Shown: positions 54,898-63,283 of the stretch, piece by piece
Layout of the letters: each line of letters begins with the position of its first letter
Numbering within the stretch: position 1 is the first letter of the stretch
Source of the DNA: Flavobacterium limicola
GTDB taxonomy: Bacteria; Bacteroidota; Bacteroidia; Flavobacteriales; Flavobacteriaceae
Assembly: GCF_003634755.1 (NCBI RefSeq)
Contig: NZ_RBXA01000001.1
Span: forward strand, 1,116,001-1,180,000
DNA length: 64,000 nucleotides
Reading direction: 5' to 3'
Notes under the pieces: generated by a model
Seen by the model: only the letters and a program-made list of their open reading frames with translations
Told to the model about the DNA's origin: nothing
Databases searched by the model: none
Translations under genes and position numbers: made by a program

Positions 54898-55938
54898 ATG
54901 AAAGCAAAATATATCATATTGCTCATTTTTCCGTTGCTGTGGTCTTGTTCTACTGATGAAAGCGAAGACTATCAGGACGTTCCTCTAAACTTTCAGGTTC
55001 CGGCAAATTTCCCGCCTTTGGCATACGATCTGGCGAATAATCCACCCACCGAAAAAGGATTTGAACTTGGGAAAAAACTTTTCTATGACGGCCGATTGGC
55101 CTCGGATGGGATTGTTTCCTGCGGATTTTGTCACATTCAGGAAGATGCATTTACGCATCACGGACATACCTTGAGTCACGGAGTAGATGATGCTATTGGA
55201 ACCCGAAACACGCCACCAATCCAGAATTTAGCCTATCAAACCACTTTTATGTATGATGGAGCAGCATCACATTTAGACCTACAACCTATTATTCCGTTCA
55301 CAAGTCCTATAGAAATGAATGGCGATTTTGCAAAAGCGATTGCTATGATGAAAGGAGATTCAGCCTATCAAAAGCTATTCAAAGTTGCTTTTACGGATGG
55401 ACAGATCAATTCCGAAAACATGCTCAAAGCCTTGGGACAATTTATGGTTATGGTTACGTCCTCGAATTCCCGTTTTGACAAGTACCGACGCAATGAATCT
55501 GGCGGAACGCTCACGCAAGATGAGAAGGATGGATATGCTATTTTCAACCAAAAATGTTCCAGTTGCCATGCTACGGATTTGTTTACGGACAATTCTTTTA
55601 GAAACAATGGCTTGCTAATTGATCCCGCGTACAATGATATCGGGCGTTTTCGAGTGACGGAGTTGCCACAAGATAAGTACAAATTCAAAGTGCCAAGTCT
55701 TAGAAACATAGAAAAAACAGCGCCTTACATGCATGATGGACGCTTATTTACATTAGAAGCCGTCATGGATCATTACAATTCCGGTGTAGTCAATTCAGCT
55801 ACTTTAGACCCAATTTTGAGTAAAAACGGATCACTCGGAATTCCTTTAACAGCGACAGAAAAATTAAAAATTATTGCTTTTCTAAAAACATTGACAGACA
55901 CGCAATACCTAACGGACAAACGCTTTTCTGAATATTAA
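54898..55938 (+). CDS. Diheme cytochrome c peroxidase of the MauG/MbnH type
   Basis: 346 residues. Lipoprotein signal MKAKYIILLIFPLLWSC. Two haem c sites: CGFCH at 75-79 and CSSCH at 220-224. Family blocks include ELGKKLFYDGRLASDG, GTRNTPPIQNLAYQ, FMYDGAASHLDLQ and KTAPYMHDGRLFTLEAVMDH. Paired with MbnP, members act as MbnH, oxidising Trp in the partner rather than reducing H2O2. It is encoded 62 bases after the MbnP-like gene. Confidence 0.92.
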   Translation: MKAKYIILLIFPLLWSCSTDESEDYQDVPLNFQVPANFPPLAYDLANNPPTEKGFELGKKLFYDGRLASDGIVSCGFCHIQEDAFTHHGHTLSHGVDDAIGTRNTPPIQNLAYQTTFMYDGAASHLDLQPIIPFTSPIEMNGDFAKAIAMMKGDSAYQKLFKVAFTDGQINSENMLKALGQFMVMVTSSNSRFDKYRRNESGGTLTQDEKDGYAIFNQKCSSCHATDLFTDNSFRNNGLLIDPAYNDIGRFRVTELPQDKYKFKVPSLRNIEKTAPYMHDGRLFTLEAVMDHYNSGVVNSATLDPILSKNGSLGIPLTATEKLKIIAFLKTLTDTQYLTDKRFSEY

Positions 55939-55942
55939 TTTT

Positions 55943-56090
55943 AGAAGCTATTTCCTGCTGTACACTGCAAGTCCTCGCTACAAAAGCCATTTTTCTATGT
56001 CCTGAAAAGAGCTTCCTCCGGTCGCTTTTTTAGGACAAGAAAAACAAGCTTTTACCGCTCCGGGCTTTCCGTTTCCATCAGGGCTAAAAA
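55943..56090 (+). repeat. Dispersed extragenic repeat, copy D
   Basis: 148 bp filling the gap before the next gene. It starts AGAAGCTATTTCCTGCTGTA, has inner GAGCTTCCTCCGGTCGCTTT and ends TTTCCATCAGGGCTA. The landmarks match copy C at 40.4 kb and, more weakly, copy B at 32.9 kb. Confidence 0.75.
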
Positions 56091-56098
56091 CAACAAAC

Positions 56099-57058
56099 AT
56101 GAAAATATACACATTGCTTTTAGTACTTCTTTTTCAATTGGCAAACGCCACCGAAAAAGACAGTTTAAATACCGTTAATCCATTTACAAAATACCATTCC
56201 TTCCTTGAAGAAGAGGATTTTTGCGATGCCTGCGGTTGCTCCGCCAGTGGCGGAAGCATGGGATTCGCCTCGATGTTGAACTCTAATTTCGTTGGGATTC
56301 GGTATTTCAATCAACAATACAAATCCATGGATGGCTTGTACAGCAATTCGCCTTGGTACAAAGAAAATTTCAACACCGTTCAGGTTTGGGGCCGAATTCC
56401 GGTTAGCCAAAAAGTTCAGGTTTCGGCATTATTACCCTTTCATTTTCATGAAAGAGAAACCGCCACCGGTAACAAAAGCATCAATGGAATTGGCGACATC
56501 ACCGTTTTGGCGATGTATCGTTTGTATCAAACCCATAAAGACAGTACGTTTTTGGTACATACATTACAATTGGGAGGCGGAATCAAAGCGCCAACCGGAA
56601 AATTTAATGAAGCAAATTCCGGTAGTATAAATCCAAGTTTTCAAGTAGGAACAGGAAGTTGGGATTATCTTTTTGCTACCGAATATGTGGTTAAAAGAAA
56701 ACAATTTGGTTTAAACTCGATGCTGAATTATGTAATAAAAACAGAAAACCAAAAGAGTTACCGTTTTGGAAATCAACTCAATTACGCCGGAACTTTTTTC
56801 TATTTATACGAAAAAAATAGTTTTTCTATTGTTCCGCAACTTGGTTTTGCTGGTGAAGTTTATGAAAGTAATTACCAGTACAATCAAAAATTAAGAAATA
56901 CAAGTGGTGATATTTTGTTTGGGAAAGTAGGTTTTGAGGTAGGAAAGGATAGGTTTTCTTTTGGAGCTAATGTCATGTTGCCTATCAATCAAAATCTTAC
57001 CGGTGGCAATGTAGAAGCGAATTATCGCTGGAGTGTAAATTTGAATTATAGTTTGTAA
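56099..57058 (+). CDS. Outer-membrane beta-barrel with CDACGC motif
   Basis: 319 residues. Signal peptide MKIYTLLLVLLFQLANA. Right after the N-terminal linker comes FCDACGCSASGGSMGF, with three Cys, then long alternating strands of a barrel (VQVWGRIPVSQKVQVSALLP, LQLGGGIKAPTGKF, and the end YRWSVNLNYSL). It is the fourth gene of the MbnP/MbnH-like row, so transport of a metal or metallophore is possible. The repeat separates it from the peroxidase gene, so co-transcription is not certain. Confidence 0.78.
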   Translation: MKIYTLLLVLLFQLANATEKDSLNTVNPFTKYHSFLEEEDFCDACGCSASGGSMGFASMLNSNFVGIRYFNQQYKSMDGLYSNSPWYKENFNTVQVWGRIPVSQKVQVSALLPFHFHERETATGNKSINGIGDITVLAMYRLYQTHKDSTFLVHTLQLGGGIKAPTGKFNEANSGSINPSFQVGTGSWDYLFATEYVVKRKQFGLNSMLNYVIKTENQKSYRFGNQLNYAGTFFYLYEKNSFSIVPQLGFAGEVYESNYQYNQKLRNTSGDILFGKVGFEVGKDRFSFGANVMLPINQNLTGGNVEANYRWSVNLNYSL

Positions 57059-57260
57059 AATCATAAAAGTTTATTGAAGTTTTTTAGTTATTGGTATTAT
57101 GTTCTCAAGGTGACTTGAGTCCGCTTATACCGGTCAAGTCGGAGGTGTTTTTTACTCTTGTTATACGTTACGATTTAGTAGTTATGTAAGTTTTTTTTAA
57201 AATTTTAAAACCATAATGAAGTATGTTTCGTATGTAAATACATAACTAAATAAACAAACG

Positions 57261-58784
57261 ATGAAAAACAAACAACAAAAATTAGGTTTTGCTTCCATTA
57301 TTGGATTGGTACTGTTATCTATTACTGCAATTTCATGTAATGATGATGATAGTAATGAAATGATGATGCCTGTATCGGCACCAGATGTAAATTTTACGGC
57401 ATTAGCCAGTAACAATACCATTCTTACATTCAATGCACGAAATTTAGGAACTCCAACTTCAACCACTCCAATTGTTGGTTTACCAGCATCAGAGAGTATT
57501 GTAAGTATTGATTACAGACCTGCAACAGGGCAGTTATATGCCTTAGGTTCTTCTAGTCGTCTCTATTTTATTAATGAGAAAAGTGGAGCTGCAACTGCAT
57601 TAGGCGCTGGATCGTTTTCTCCTATTGTTGCCGGAGCTAATGCTTCATTGGATTTTAATCCAACAGTAGATAGAATTCGCTTGGTAACAGAATCTGGTCA
57701 AAATTTAAGATTACACCCGGAATTGGGAACTGTTGTAGCAACTGATGGAGTTATTAATGGTGGTACAAATCCTAAAATTGGTGCGGTAGCCTACACAAAT
57801 AGTATGGCAGGTGCAGCAACAACGATGTTGTTTGATATAGATTTCGAACAAGACAAACTATATGTTCAAACACCGCCAAATGATGGTGGACTTCAACTTG
57901 TTGGTGACTTAGGCGTGAACTTTCAAGGTGTAGGCGACATGGATATTTTAGCGGATAATTCTACTGCTTTGGCTGTAACTAATAATGCTAATGTATCCAC
58001 ATTATATACAATTGATTTAACTACCGGAAAAGCTGTTGATGTTGGGAAATTCACTGCTCCAGTGATAAGCATAGCATTCAAAACTAACCCAATTGCTTAT
58101 GCTACAACTTCCGGAAATATGTTGGTTCGCTTTAATCCTACAAGCGGAAATAATAATTCTGTTGCATTAACTGGTTTGGCTACCAATGAAAGTATTGTAG
58201 GTTTAGATTTTAGACCTGCAAACGGAGGTTTATATGCTATTTCAAATCAAAGCAGATTGTTTTCTGTGAATACAGCTAGCGGAGCATTAACAGTAATTGG
58301 GTCTCCTTTGTTAACGGCATTGTCAGGTACTTCTTTTGGGTTTGATTTTAATCCAACAGTAGATAGAATCAGGTTGGTGAGTAATACAGGTCAAAACTTA
58401 CGTTTACACCCAGATTTAGGAACAGTATTGTCAGTTGATGGTAATTTAAACCCTGGAACACCATTTGTGAATGGAGCTGCTTACACCAATAATATTGCTG
58501 GAGCTACAACAACTACTTTATTTGTAATTGACTCACAAACGGATATGATATATCGTCAAGATCCACCAAACAACGGGACATTAGTAGCTATTGGAAGTTT
58601 AGGGGTAAATGTTGATGCTGATAGCGGATTTGACATCGGTGGAAACAGTGCTGCTGCATTTGCTTTATTGAAAGTAAATAATGTTACATCAGTGTACAGT
58701 ATTAACTTGGCAACTGGCGCAGCTACTAAAGTTTCCGATATAAATATTCAAGCTACAGCGATGGCTGTTGGCTTAGGGTTTTAA
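57261..58784 (+). CDS. DUF4394 lipoprotein with internal duplication
   Basis: 507 residues. The signal ends ITAISC (Cys near 26). Two copies of a roughly 230-residue DUF4394 beta domain: VDYRP-like block SIVSIDYRPATGQLYALGSS, then SIVGLDFRPANGGLYAISNQ; and FNPTVDRIRLVTESGQNLRL, then FNPTVDRIRLVSNTGQNLRL. The copies differ mainly in loops. It is probably a surface beta-propeller-like protein; function unknown. A terminator follows. Confidence 0.88.
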   Translation: MKNKQQKLGFASIIGLVLLSITAISCNDDDSNEMMMPVSAPDVNFTALASNNTILTFNARNLGTPTSTTPIVGLPASESIVSIDYRPATGQLYALGSSSRLYFINEKSGAATALGAGSFSPIVAGANASLDFNPTVDRIRLVTESGQNLRLHPELGTVVATDGVINGGTNPKIGAVAYTNSMAGAATTMLFDIDFEQDKLYVQTPPNDGGLQLVGDLGVNFQGVGDMDILADNSTALAVTNNANVSTLYTIDLTTGKAVDVGKFTAPVISIAFKTNPIAYATTSGNMLVRFNPTSGNNNSVALTGLATNESIVGLDFRPANGGLYAISNQSRLFSVNTASGALTVIGSPLLTALSGTSFGFDFNPTVDRIRLVSNTGQNLRLHPDLGTVLSVDGNLNPGTPFVNGAAYTNNIAGATTTTLFVIDSQTDMIYRQDPPNNGTLVAIGSLGVNVDADSGFDIGGNSAAAFALLKVNNVTSVYSINLATGAATKVSDINIQATAMAVGLGF

Positions 58785-58805
58785 AATAGAATATAATTGA
58801 AATAA

Positions 58806-58840
58806 AAAGTCGGCTCTTTGATTAGAGCCGACTTTTTTGT
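58806..58840 (+). terminator. Intrinsic terminator after the DUF4394 gene
   Basis: A 12-bp stem AAAGTCGGCTCT/AGAGCCGACTTT with a six-base loop, followed by T's. Confidence 0.9.
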
Positions 58841-58876
58841 TTGAACCGAAATAACATCAATATTGTTTTAGAAATA

Positions 58877-58908
58877 AAAAAAGGAGCTTCAATTGAAGCT
58901 CCTTTTTT
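58877..58908 (-). terminator. Intrinsic terminator of lysS
   Basis: Palindrome AAGGAGCTTCAATTGAAGCTCCTT flanked by A-runs and T-runs, 24 bases past the lysS stop on the minus strand. Its symmetry allows use in both directions. Confidence 0.85.
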
Positions 58909-58931
58909 ATAAATATATTTCTCGAATAGAC

Positions 58932-60641
58932 TTATTCTTTCAATCTACACGCTTTGGTATCTCCATCAACTACTACTTCAGTCAGTCCCAAAGCAGATAA
59001 GTTTTTCATGGCTTTGTCCCATTTTTTACCACTCAATCCAGAATTAATTTTAAGTAGACCAAATTCCATTTGGTTATTGTTAGTTTGCAATAGCACAACA
59101 ATCAATTTTTCGTCTTCTTCCAATTCAATTTTCACTTGTTTTTTCTCTGGTCTCATTTGTGGAAACAATAATACTTCTTGAATAGATGAATTATTGGTTA
59201 AAAACATCATCAAACGGTCCATTCCAATTCCTAATCCAGATGTTGGTGGCATTCCGTATTCTAAGGCTCTCAAGAAATCTTCATCGATAATTCCGGTTGC
59301 TTCATCATCTCCTTTTTCAGACAAGCGCATTTGCTCTTCAAAACGCTCTCTTTGATCAATTGGGTCATTCAATTCAGAATAGGCATTCGCCACTTCTTTT
59401 CCGCAAACCATCAACTCAAAACGTTCTGTCAATTCCGGATTGTCTCGGTGTTGCTTGCAAAGCGGAGACATTTCCTTTGGATAATCCGTGATAAAAGTAG
59501 GCTGAATATAATTTCCTTCACATTTAGCTCCAAAAATCTCATCAATTAATTTTCCTTTACCCATGGTTTTATCCACGTCAATTCCCATTCCTCTTGCAGC
59601 GTCAAATAATTCTGCTTCATTTTTTCCTGAAATATCAAATCCAGTAAAATGCTTAATAGAATCAGTCATTGTAACACGAGCATAAGGCGCTTTGAAGTTC
59701 ACAGTGTGTTCTCCAAAAGTCGCTTCGCTGGTCCCGTTTACGCCAATCGCGCAATGTTCTAAAAGGTTTTCGGTGAAATTCATCATCCAGTTGTAGTCTT
59801 TGTAGGCTACATATATTTCCATGGCAGTAAATTCTGGGTTATGCGTTCGGTCCATTCCTTCATTACGGAAATTTTTAGAAAACTCATAAACCCCATCAAA
59901 ACCACCAACAATCAATCTTTTTAAGTACAACTCATTTGCAATACGCATGTACAATGGCATGTCAAGCGAGTTGTGGTGCGTGATAAAAGGACGGGCTGCA
60001 GCACCACCGGGAATCGGTTGCAAAACAGGAGTTTCTACCTCAAGATACCCTTTGTCATTAAAAAAGGAACGCATCGCATTAAACAATTTAGTTCTTTTGA
60101 TAAACGTTTCTTTTACATGGTCGTTCACCGTTAAATCCACGTAACGACGACGGTATCTTTGTTCCGGATCAGCAAAAGCATCATGCGTTTTTCCATCAGC
60201 ATCCGTTTTTACTACAGGAAGCGGTTTCAAGGCTTTTGCCAAGACTGTTAATCCATAAACATGAACTGAGATTTCACCCACTTGAGTTTTAAAAACCGTA
60301 CCGCGAACCCCAATGAAATCACCAATATCCAATAGTTTTTTGAAAACTACATTGTACATTGTTTTTTCTTCATCAGTTGAAATATCATCTCTCGAAACAT
60401 ACACCTGAATACGTCCTTCAGCATCTTTCAATTCCGCAAATGACGCCTTTCCCATGATTCGCTTCCCCATCAAACGGCCTGCTAAAACAACTTCTTTTCC
60501 TTCGTACTTCTCGAAATCGGCTAGGATTTCGCTGGAATAGGCGGTTGTGATAAATTCGGCTGCCGGATAAGGCTCAATGTCTAAATTGCGTAATTCGGTA
60601 AGTGCTTCTCTGCGTAATATTTCTTGTTCGGATAATGCCAT
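58932..60641 (-). CDS. lysS: Lysyl-tRNA synthetase (class II)
   Basis: 569 residues. An OB-fold anticodon domain (VVLAGRLMGKRIMGKASFAE) is followed by the class II core: motif 2 FRNEGMDRTHNPEFTAMEIY and motif 3 GLGIGMDRLMMFLTNN. The usual enzyme ends soon after motif 3, at about 500 residues. Here about 65 residues follow (LLQTNNNQMEFGLLKINSGL to the end), a small extra domain frequent in Bacteroidota. A -7 box lies 22 bases upstream. Confidence 0.96.
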   Translation of the reverse strand: MALSEQEILRREALTELRNLDIEPYPAAEFITTAYSSEILADFEKYEGKEVVLAGRLMGKRIMGKASFAELKDAEGRIQVYVSRDDISTDEEKTMYNVVFKKLLDIGDFIGVRGTVFKTQVGEISVHVYGLTVLAKALKPLPVVKTDADGKTHDAFADPEQRYRRRYVDLTVNDHVKETFIKRTKLFNAMRSFFNDKGYLEVETPVLQPIPGGAAARPFITHHNSLDMPLYMRIANELYLKRLIVGGFDGVYEFSKNFRNEGMDRTHNPEFTAMEIYVAYKDYNWMMNFTENLLEHCAIGVNGTSEATFGEHTVNFKAPYARVTMTDSIKHFTGFDISGKNEAELFDAARGMGIDVDKTMGKGKLIDEIFGAKCEGNYIQPTFITDYPKEMSPLCKQHRDNPELTERFELMVCGKEVANAYSELNDPIDQRERFEEQMRLSEKGDDEATGIIDEDFLRALEYGMPPTSGLGIGMDRLMMFLTNNSSIQEVLLFPQMRPEKKQVKIELEEDEKLIVVLLQTNNNQMEFGLLKINSGLSGKKWDKAMKNLSALGLTEVVVDGDTKACRLKE

Positions 60642-60662
60642 TTTATGCTGATTTTAAGAGCG

Positions 60663-60670
60663 CAAAGATA
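60663..60670 (-). promoter_or_regulatory. Bacteroidota -7 box (TATCTTTG) for lysS
   Basis: On the minus strand this reads TATCTTTG, matching TAnnTTTG, 21-22 bases before the lysS ATG. Confidence 0.6.
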
Positions 60671-60730
60671 CTATATAAGTTTTAAAATGTAAAGTTTAAA
60701 ATGTACCGTTTTTTGGAGCATAATATTTCG

Positions 60731-60806
60731 TTTTTTCAAGGCGATTTGTCCCGCTATTCGCTGTATCCACGCCCAAAAGCGTGGGATGCCGCTGCTATCG
60801 GGGCTA
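60731..60806 (+). repeat. Dispersed extragenic repeat, copy E (hairpin)
   Basis: About 76 bp: TTTGTCCCGCTATTCGCTGT, a hairpin CCACGC/GCGTGG (60767-60772/60779-60784), then ATGCCGCTGCTATCGGGGCT. It is the short form of the family, similar in length to copy A. An ATG at 60786 lies inside it and is not a credible gene start. Confidence 0.75.
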
Positions 60807-60855
60807 TCTTACGACTTTTATTCTCAAAACATCATGAAAAATAGTACAAATAATG

Positions 60856-60863
60856 TATATTTG
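60856..60863 (+). promoter_or_regulatory. Bacteroidota -7 box (TATATTTG)
   Basis: TATATTTG lies 27 bases before the ATG at 60891 and supports that start for the lipoprotein gene. Confidence 0.5.
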
Positions 60864-60890
60864 AAATCAAATCATTTTGTAAACATCCCA

Positions 60891-61616
60891 ATGAAAAAAT
60901 ATATTGCGTTATTTCTATTAGTATTTCTAAGCAGTTGCCAAGTAACAGAAACCATTCATTTGAACCAAGACGGAACCGGAAAAATTGAAATCAGTAAACT
61001 TCGGGAAGAACAAAGTTACATGCAGCTTATGGGTGAGGAATATTCTAAAGAAGAAATTTTTCGGGATACGACCTACGTTTTTCAGGATTTAATAGCAAAG
61101 CATTCCGAAACGTTTTCTAGATTGCCGGCATTTGAAAAAGCCATTTTTCAAAAATTTAACACGGTAAAAGTACACAATAAGAAAAGCTCATTCGAAAAAG
61201 AATTTCGCACAACAATAACTCAAAATTTTACTAGAATAGCAGAAGTAGCTGATTTATACAAAACCGAAGAATACGCGGATGATATCGAAAATAATTACGC
61301 ATTGGTTGCCGAAGAGCACTATTATAGTGTCAACTTTACTTTTGACGGCAGTACTTTTAAACGACTTGTCAAAATTACTGATGCAGTAGAACTAAAAAAG
61401 CAACAAGAAGAAATTGAAAGATTAAAAATACGCTTCTCTAAGTTTAAAGTTGTTCAAAATTTTATTTTGAAATATCATTTTCCTCGAAAAATAAAATCAG
61501 TATCGAACGCAAACGCGAAAATAAGCGAAGACAAAAAATCACTTGAATTGCAATTTCTGATAACCGATTGTTTAGTAAATCCGGAGAGCACCAATCTGGA
61601 AGTGATTTTAGAGTAA
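60891..61616 (+). CDS. Lipoprotein of unknown function
   Basis: 241 residues from the ATG at 60891, which gives MKKYIALFLLVFLSSC, a clean lipoprotein signal. An upstream in-frame ATG at 60786 lies in a repeat and would bury the signal, so it was rejected. The body has TETIHLNQDGTGKIEISKLR near the start, a long charged helix (ELKKQQEEIERLKIRFSKFK) and no known motif. Function unknown. Transcribed from its own box, before lipB. Confidence 0.8.
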   Translation: MKKYIALFLLVFLSSCQVTETIHLNQDGTGKIEISKLREEQSYMQLMGEEYSKEEIFRDTTYVFQDLIAKHSETFSRLPAFEKAIFQKFNTVKVHNKKSSFEKEFRTTITQNFTRIAEVADLYKTEEYADDIENNYALVAEEHYYSVNFTFDGSTFKRLVKITDAVELKKQQEEIERLKIRFSKFKVVQNFILKYHFPRKIKSVSNANAKISEDKKSLELQFLITDCLVNPESTNLEVILE

Positions 61617-61661
61617 TTCATTCGAAGCTTTTCTTAGGTTTAACTTCTCTTAAAAACTTTG

Positions 61662-61669
61662 TACCTTTG
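61662..61669 (+). promoter_or_regulatory. Bacteroidota -7 box (TACCTTTG) for lipB
   Basis: TACCTTTG, the same box as at era and der, lies 29 bases before the lipB ATG. Confidence 0.6.
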
Positions 61670-61698
61670 TTCCTTAAAACCTTTGCGCCTCATTAAAA

Positions 61699-62418
61699 AT
61701 GAACAAAACCATCCAACTTCAAGATTTAGGAACTAGAGATTATAAAGAAACTTGGGAATACCAAGAAGAATTGTTCAAAGGAATCGTAGACTTAAAAATT
61801 CGAAATCGCAGAGAAGAACTTGAATTAGAGACTCCAAATTATTTTCTTTTTGTGGAACATCCTCATGTGTATACATTAGGGAAAAGCGGTGATTTAACTA
61901 ATTTACTTTTATCTGAAAAGCAATTGGAAGCGAAAGGAGCAACTTTCTACAAAATCAATCGTGGTGGAGATATTACGTATCACGGTCCTGGGCAAATTGT
62001 AGGATATCCTATTATAGATTTAGAAAATTTTTTTACTGATATTCATAAGTATTTGCGTTTTCTGGAAGAAGCCATTATTCTTACTCTTAATGAATATGGA
62101 ATTTCTTGCGGGAGAAGCGAAGGTGAAACAGGAGTTTGGTTAGGCGCAGGAACTCCATTTGCCAGAAAAATTTGTGCTATGGGCGTTCGCGCTTCGCGTT
62201 GGGTAACCATGCACGGATTTGCTTTAAACGTAAATGCCGATTTGGGTTATTTTGATAATATCATTCCGTGTGGGATTCGCGGAAAAGCGGTAACTTCATT
62301 AAACGTTGAACTTGGAGTAAAAAAAGTTAATGAAGAAGAAGTCAAAGAAAAGATTCTGAAACATTTCTCCATTCTTTTTGAAGCGACTTTTGAGAAATCT
62401 GCAATCAAAAATCATTAA
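61699..62418 (+). CDS. lipB: Octanoyl-(acyl carrier protein):protein transferase LipB
   Basis: 239 residues, normal length. The family blocks are clear: HVYTLGKSGD, RGGDITYHGPGQIVGYPIID, a Lys in ARKICAMGVRASRW and the acyl-carrying Cys in IIPCGIRGKAVTSL. It moves octanoate onto lipoyl domains in lipoate synthesis. It converges on rnhB with only seven bases between them. Confidence 0.95.
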   Translation: MNKTIQLQDLGTRDYKETWEYQEELFKGIVDLKIRNRREELELETPNYFLFVEHPHVYTLGKSGDLTNLLLSEKQLEAKGATFYKINRGGDITYHGPGQIVGYPIIDLENFFTDIHKYLRFLEEAIILTLNEYGISCGRSEGETGVWLGAGTPFARKICAMGVRASRWVTMHGFALNVNADLGYFDNIIPCGIRGKAVTSLNVELGVKKVNEEEVKEKILKHFSILFEATFEKSAIKNH

Positions 62419-62425
62419 TCTACAA

Positions 62426-63085
62426 TCAAAAATCAAAAGAATACTGTTCCGGCAATAACCGAAATGTCATTCGGTGGTATTTTGTAACACCATAGATTCG
62501 TATTGCTTCTCGGTGCTCTTTGGTAGGGTAGCCTTTGTTTTTTTTCCAATTATACATTGGGAATTGCTCATGAATACGATTCATATATTCATCCCGATAC
62601 GTTTTTGCCAATACAGAAGCGGCTGCAATACTCATGTATTTTGAATCTCCTTTAATAATACTCGCATTCGGAATTGAATTTAAGATTTCAATTTCAGCAT
62701 CGGTAAATATCTTTCCTCCTCGATTTTTAATTCCGCTTTTAGGAATCAACGGACTATTTCCGTCTACTATAATATGCAGCGGTCTTGGATCTAACTTTAA
62801 AATACTTTCCTGCATTGCTTTTATGGAGGCATTCAGAATATTTATTTCGTCAATAACTAAAGGTTCTAGATGGGTTACTGCAAATGAAATACATTCTTGC
62901 TCTATAATAGGTCTTAAATTTTCTCTAGCTTTTTCCGATAATTGCTTACTGTCATTCAAAAGCTCGTTTTGAAAATTTTCTGGTAATAGTACAGCGGCAG
63001 CAGTAACAGGTCCGGCCAGACAACCACGACCGGCTTCATCTGTTCCTGTTTCTAAATGTGGTGTTAAAAAGAAGGGGCTTAACAT
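62426..63085 (-). CDS. rnhB: Ribonuclease HII
   Basis: 219 residues, usual size. The acidic active site starts with D16-E17 in [14 protein letters not shown], and the downstream Asp in [11 protein letters not shown] is conserved, with [20 protein letters not shown] and [11 protein letters not shown] near the C-terminus. It removes ribonucleotides from DNA and RNA-DNA hybrids. It converges with lipB. Confidence 0.95.
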   Translation of the reverse strand: MLSPFFLTPHLETGTDEAGRGCLAGPVTAAAVLLPENFQNELLNDSKQLSEKARENLRPIIEQECISFAVTHLEPLVIDEINILNASIKAMQESILKLDPRPLHIIVDGNSPLIPKSGIKNRGGKIFTDAEIEILNSIPNASIIKGDSKYMSIAAASVLAKTYRDEYMNRIHEQFPMYNWKKNKGYPTKEHREAIRIYGVTKYHRMTFRLLPEQYSFDF

Positions 63086-63283
63086 TAAATTGATTTTGAC
63101 AAAAATATAGTTTTATATCTAAATATGTACATATAATTAGGTTTGATACTTTCTACTATTGCGATATGTGTTTTGTTTAACTCAAAGTCTTGTTAAATTA
63201 ATTATGTTAATTTTTGTAAAAATTTGTTTCTTTAAGAAATTATTATGATTTTTGTGAAATAACTAATTCAAAACAAATTTAAT

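Noticed and set aside
54377..54907. 176-residue minus-strand frame
   Set aside because: Antisense shadow of the MbnP-like gene, with no plausible domain or composition.
60786..60890. N-terminal extension of the lipoprotein gene
   Set aside because: Lies in a dispersed repeat and upstream of a -7 box; the true signal peptide starts at 60,891.
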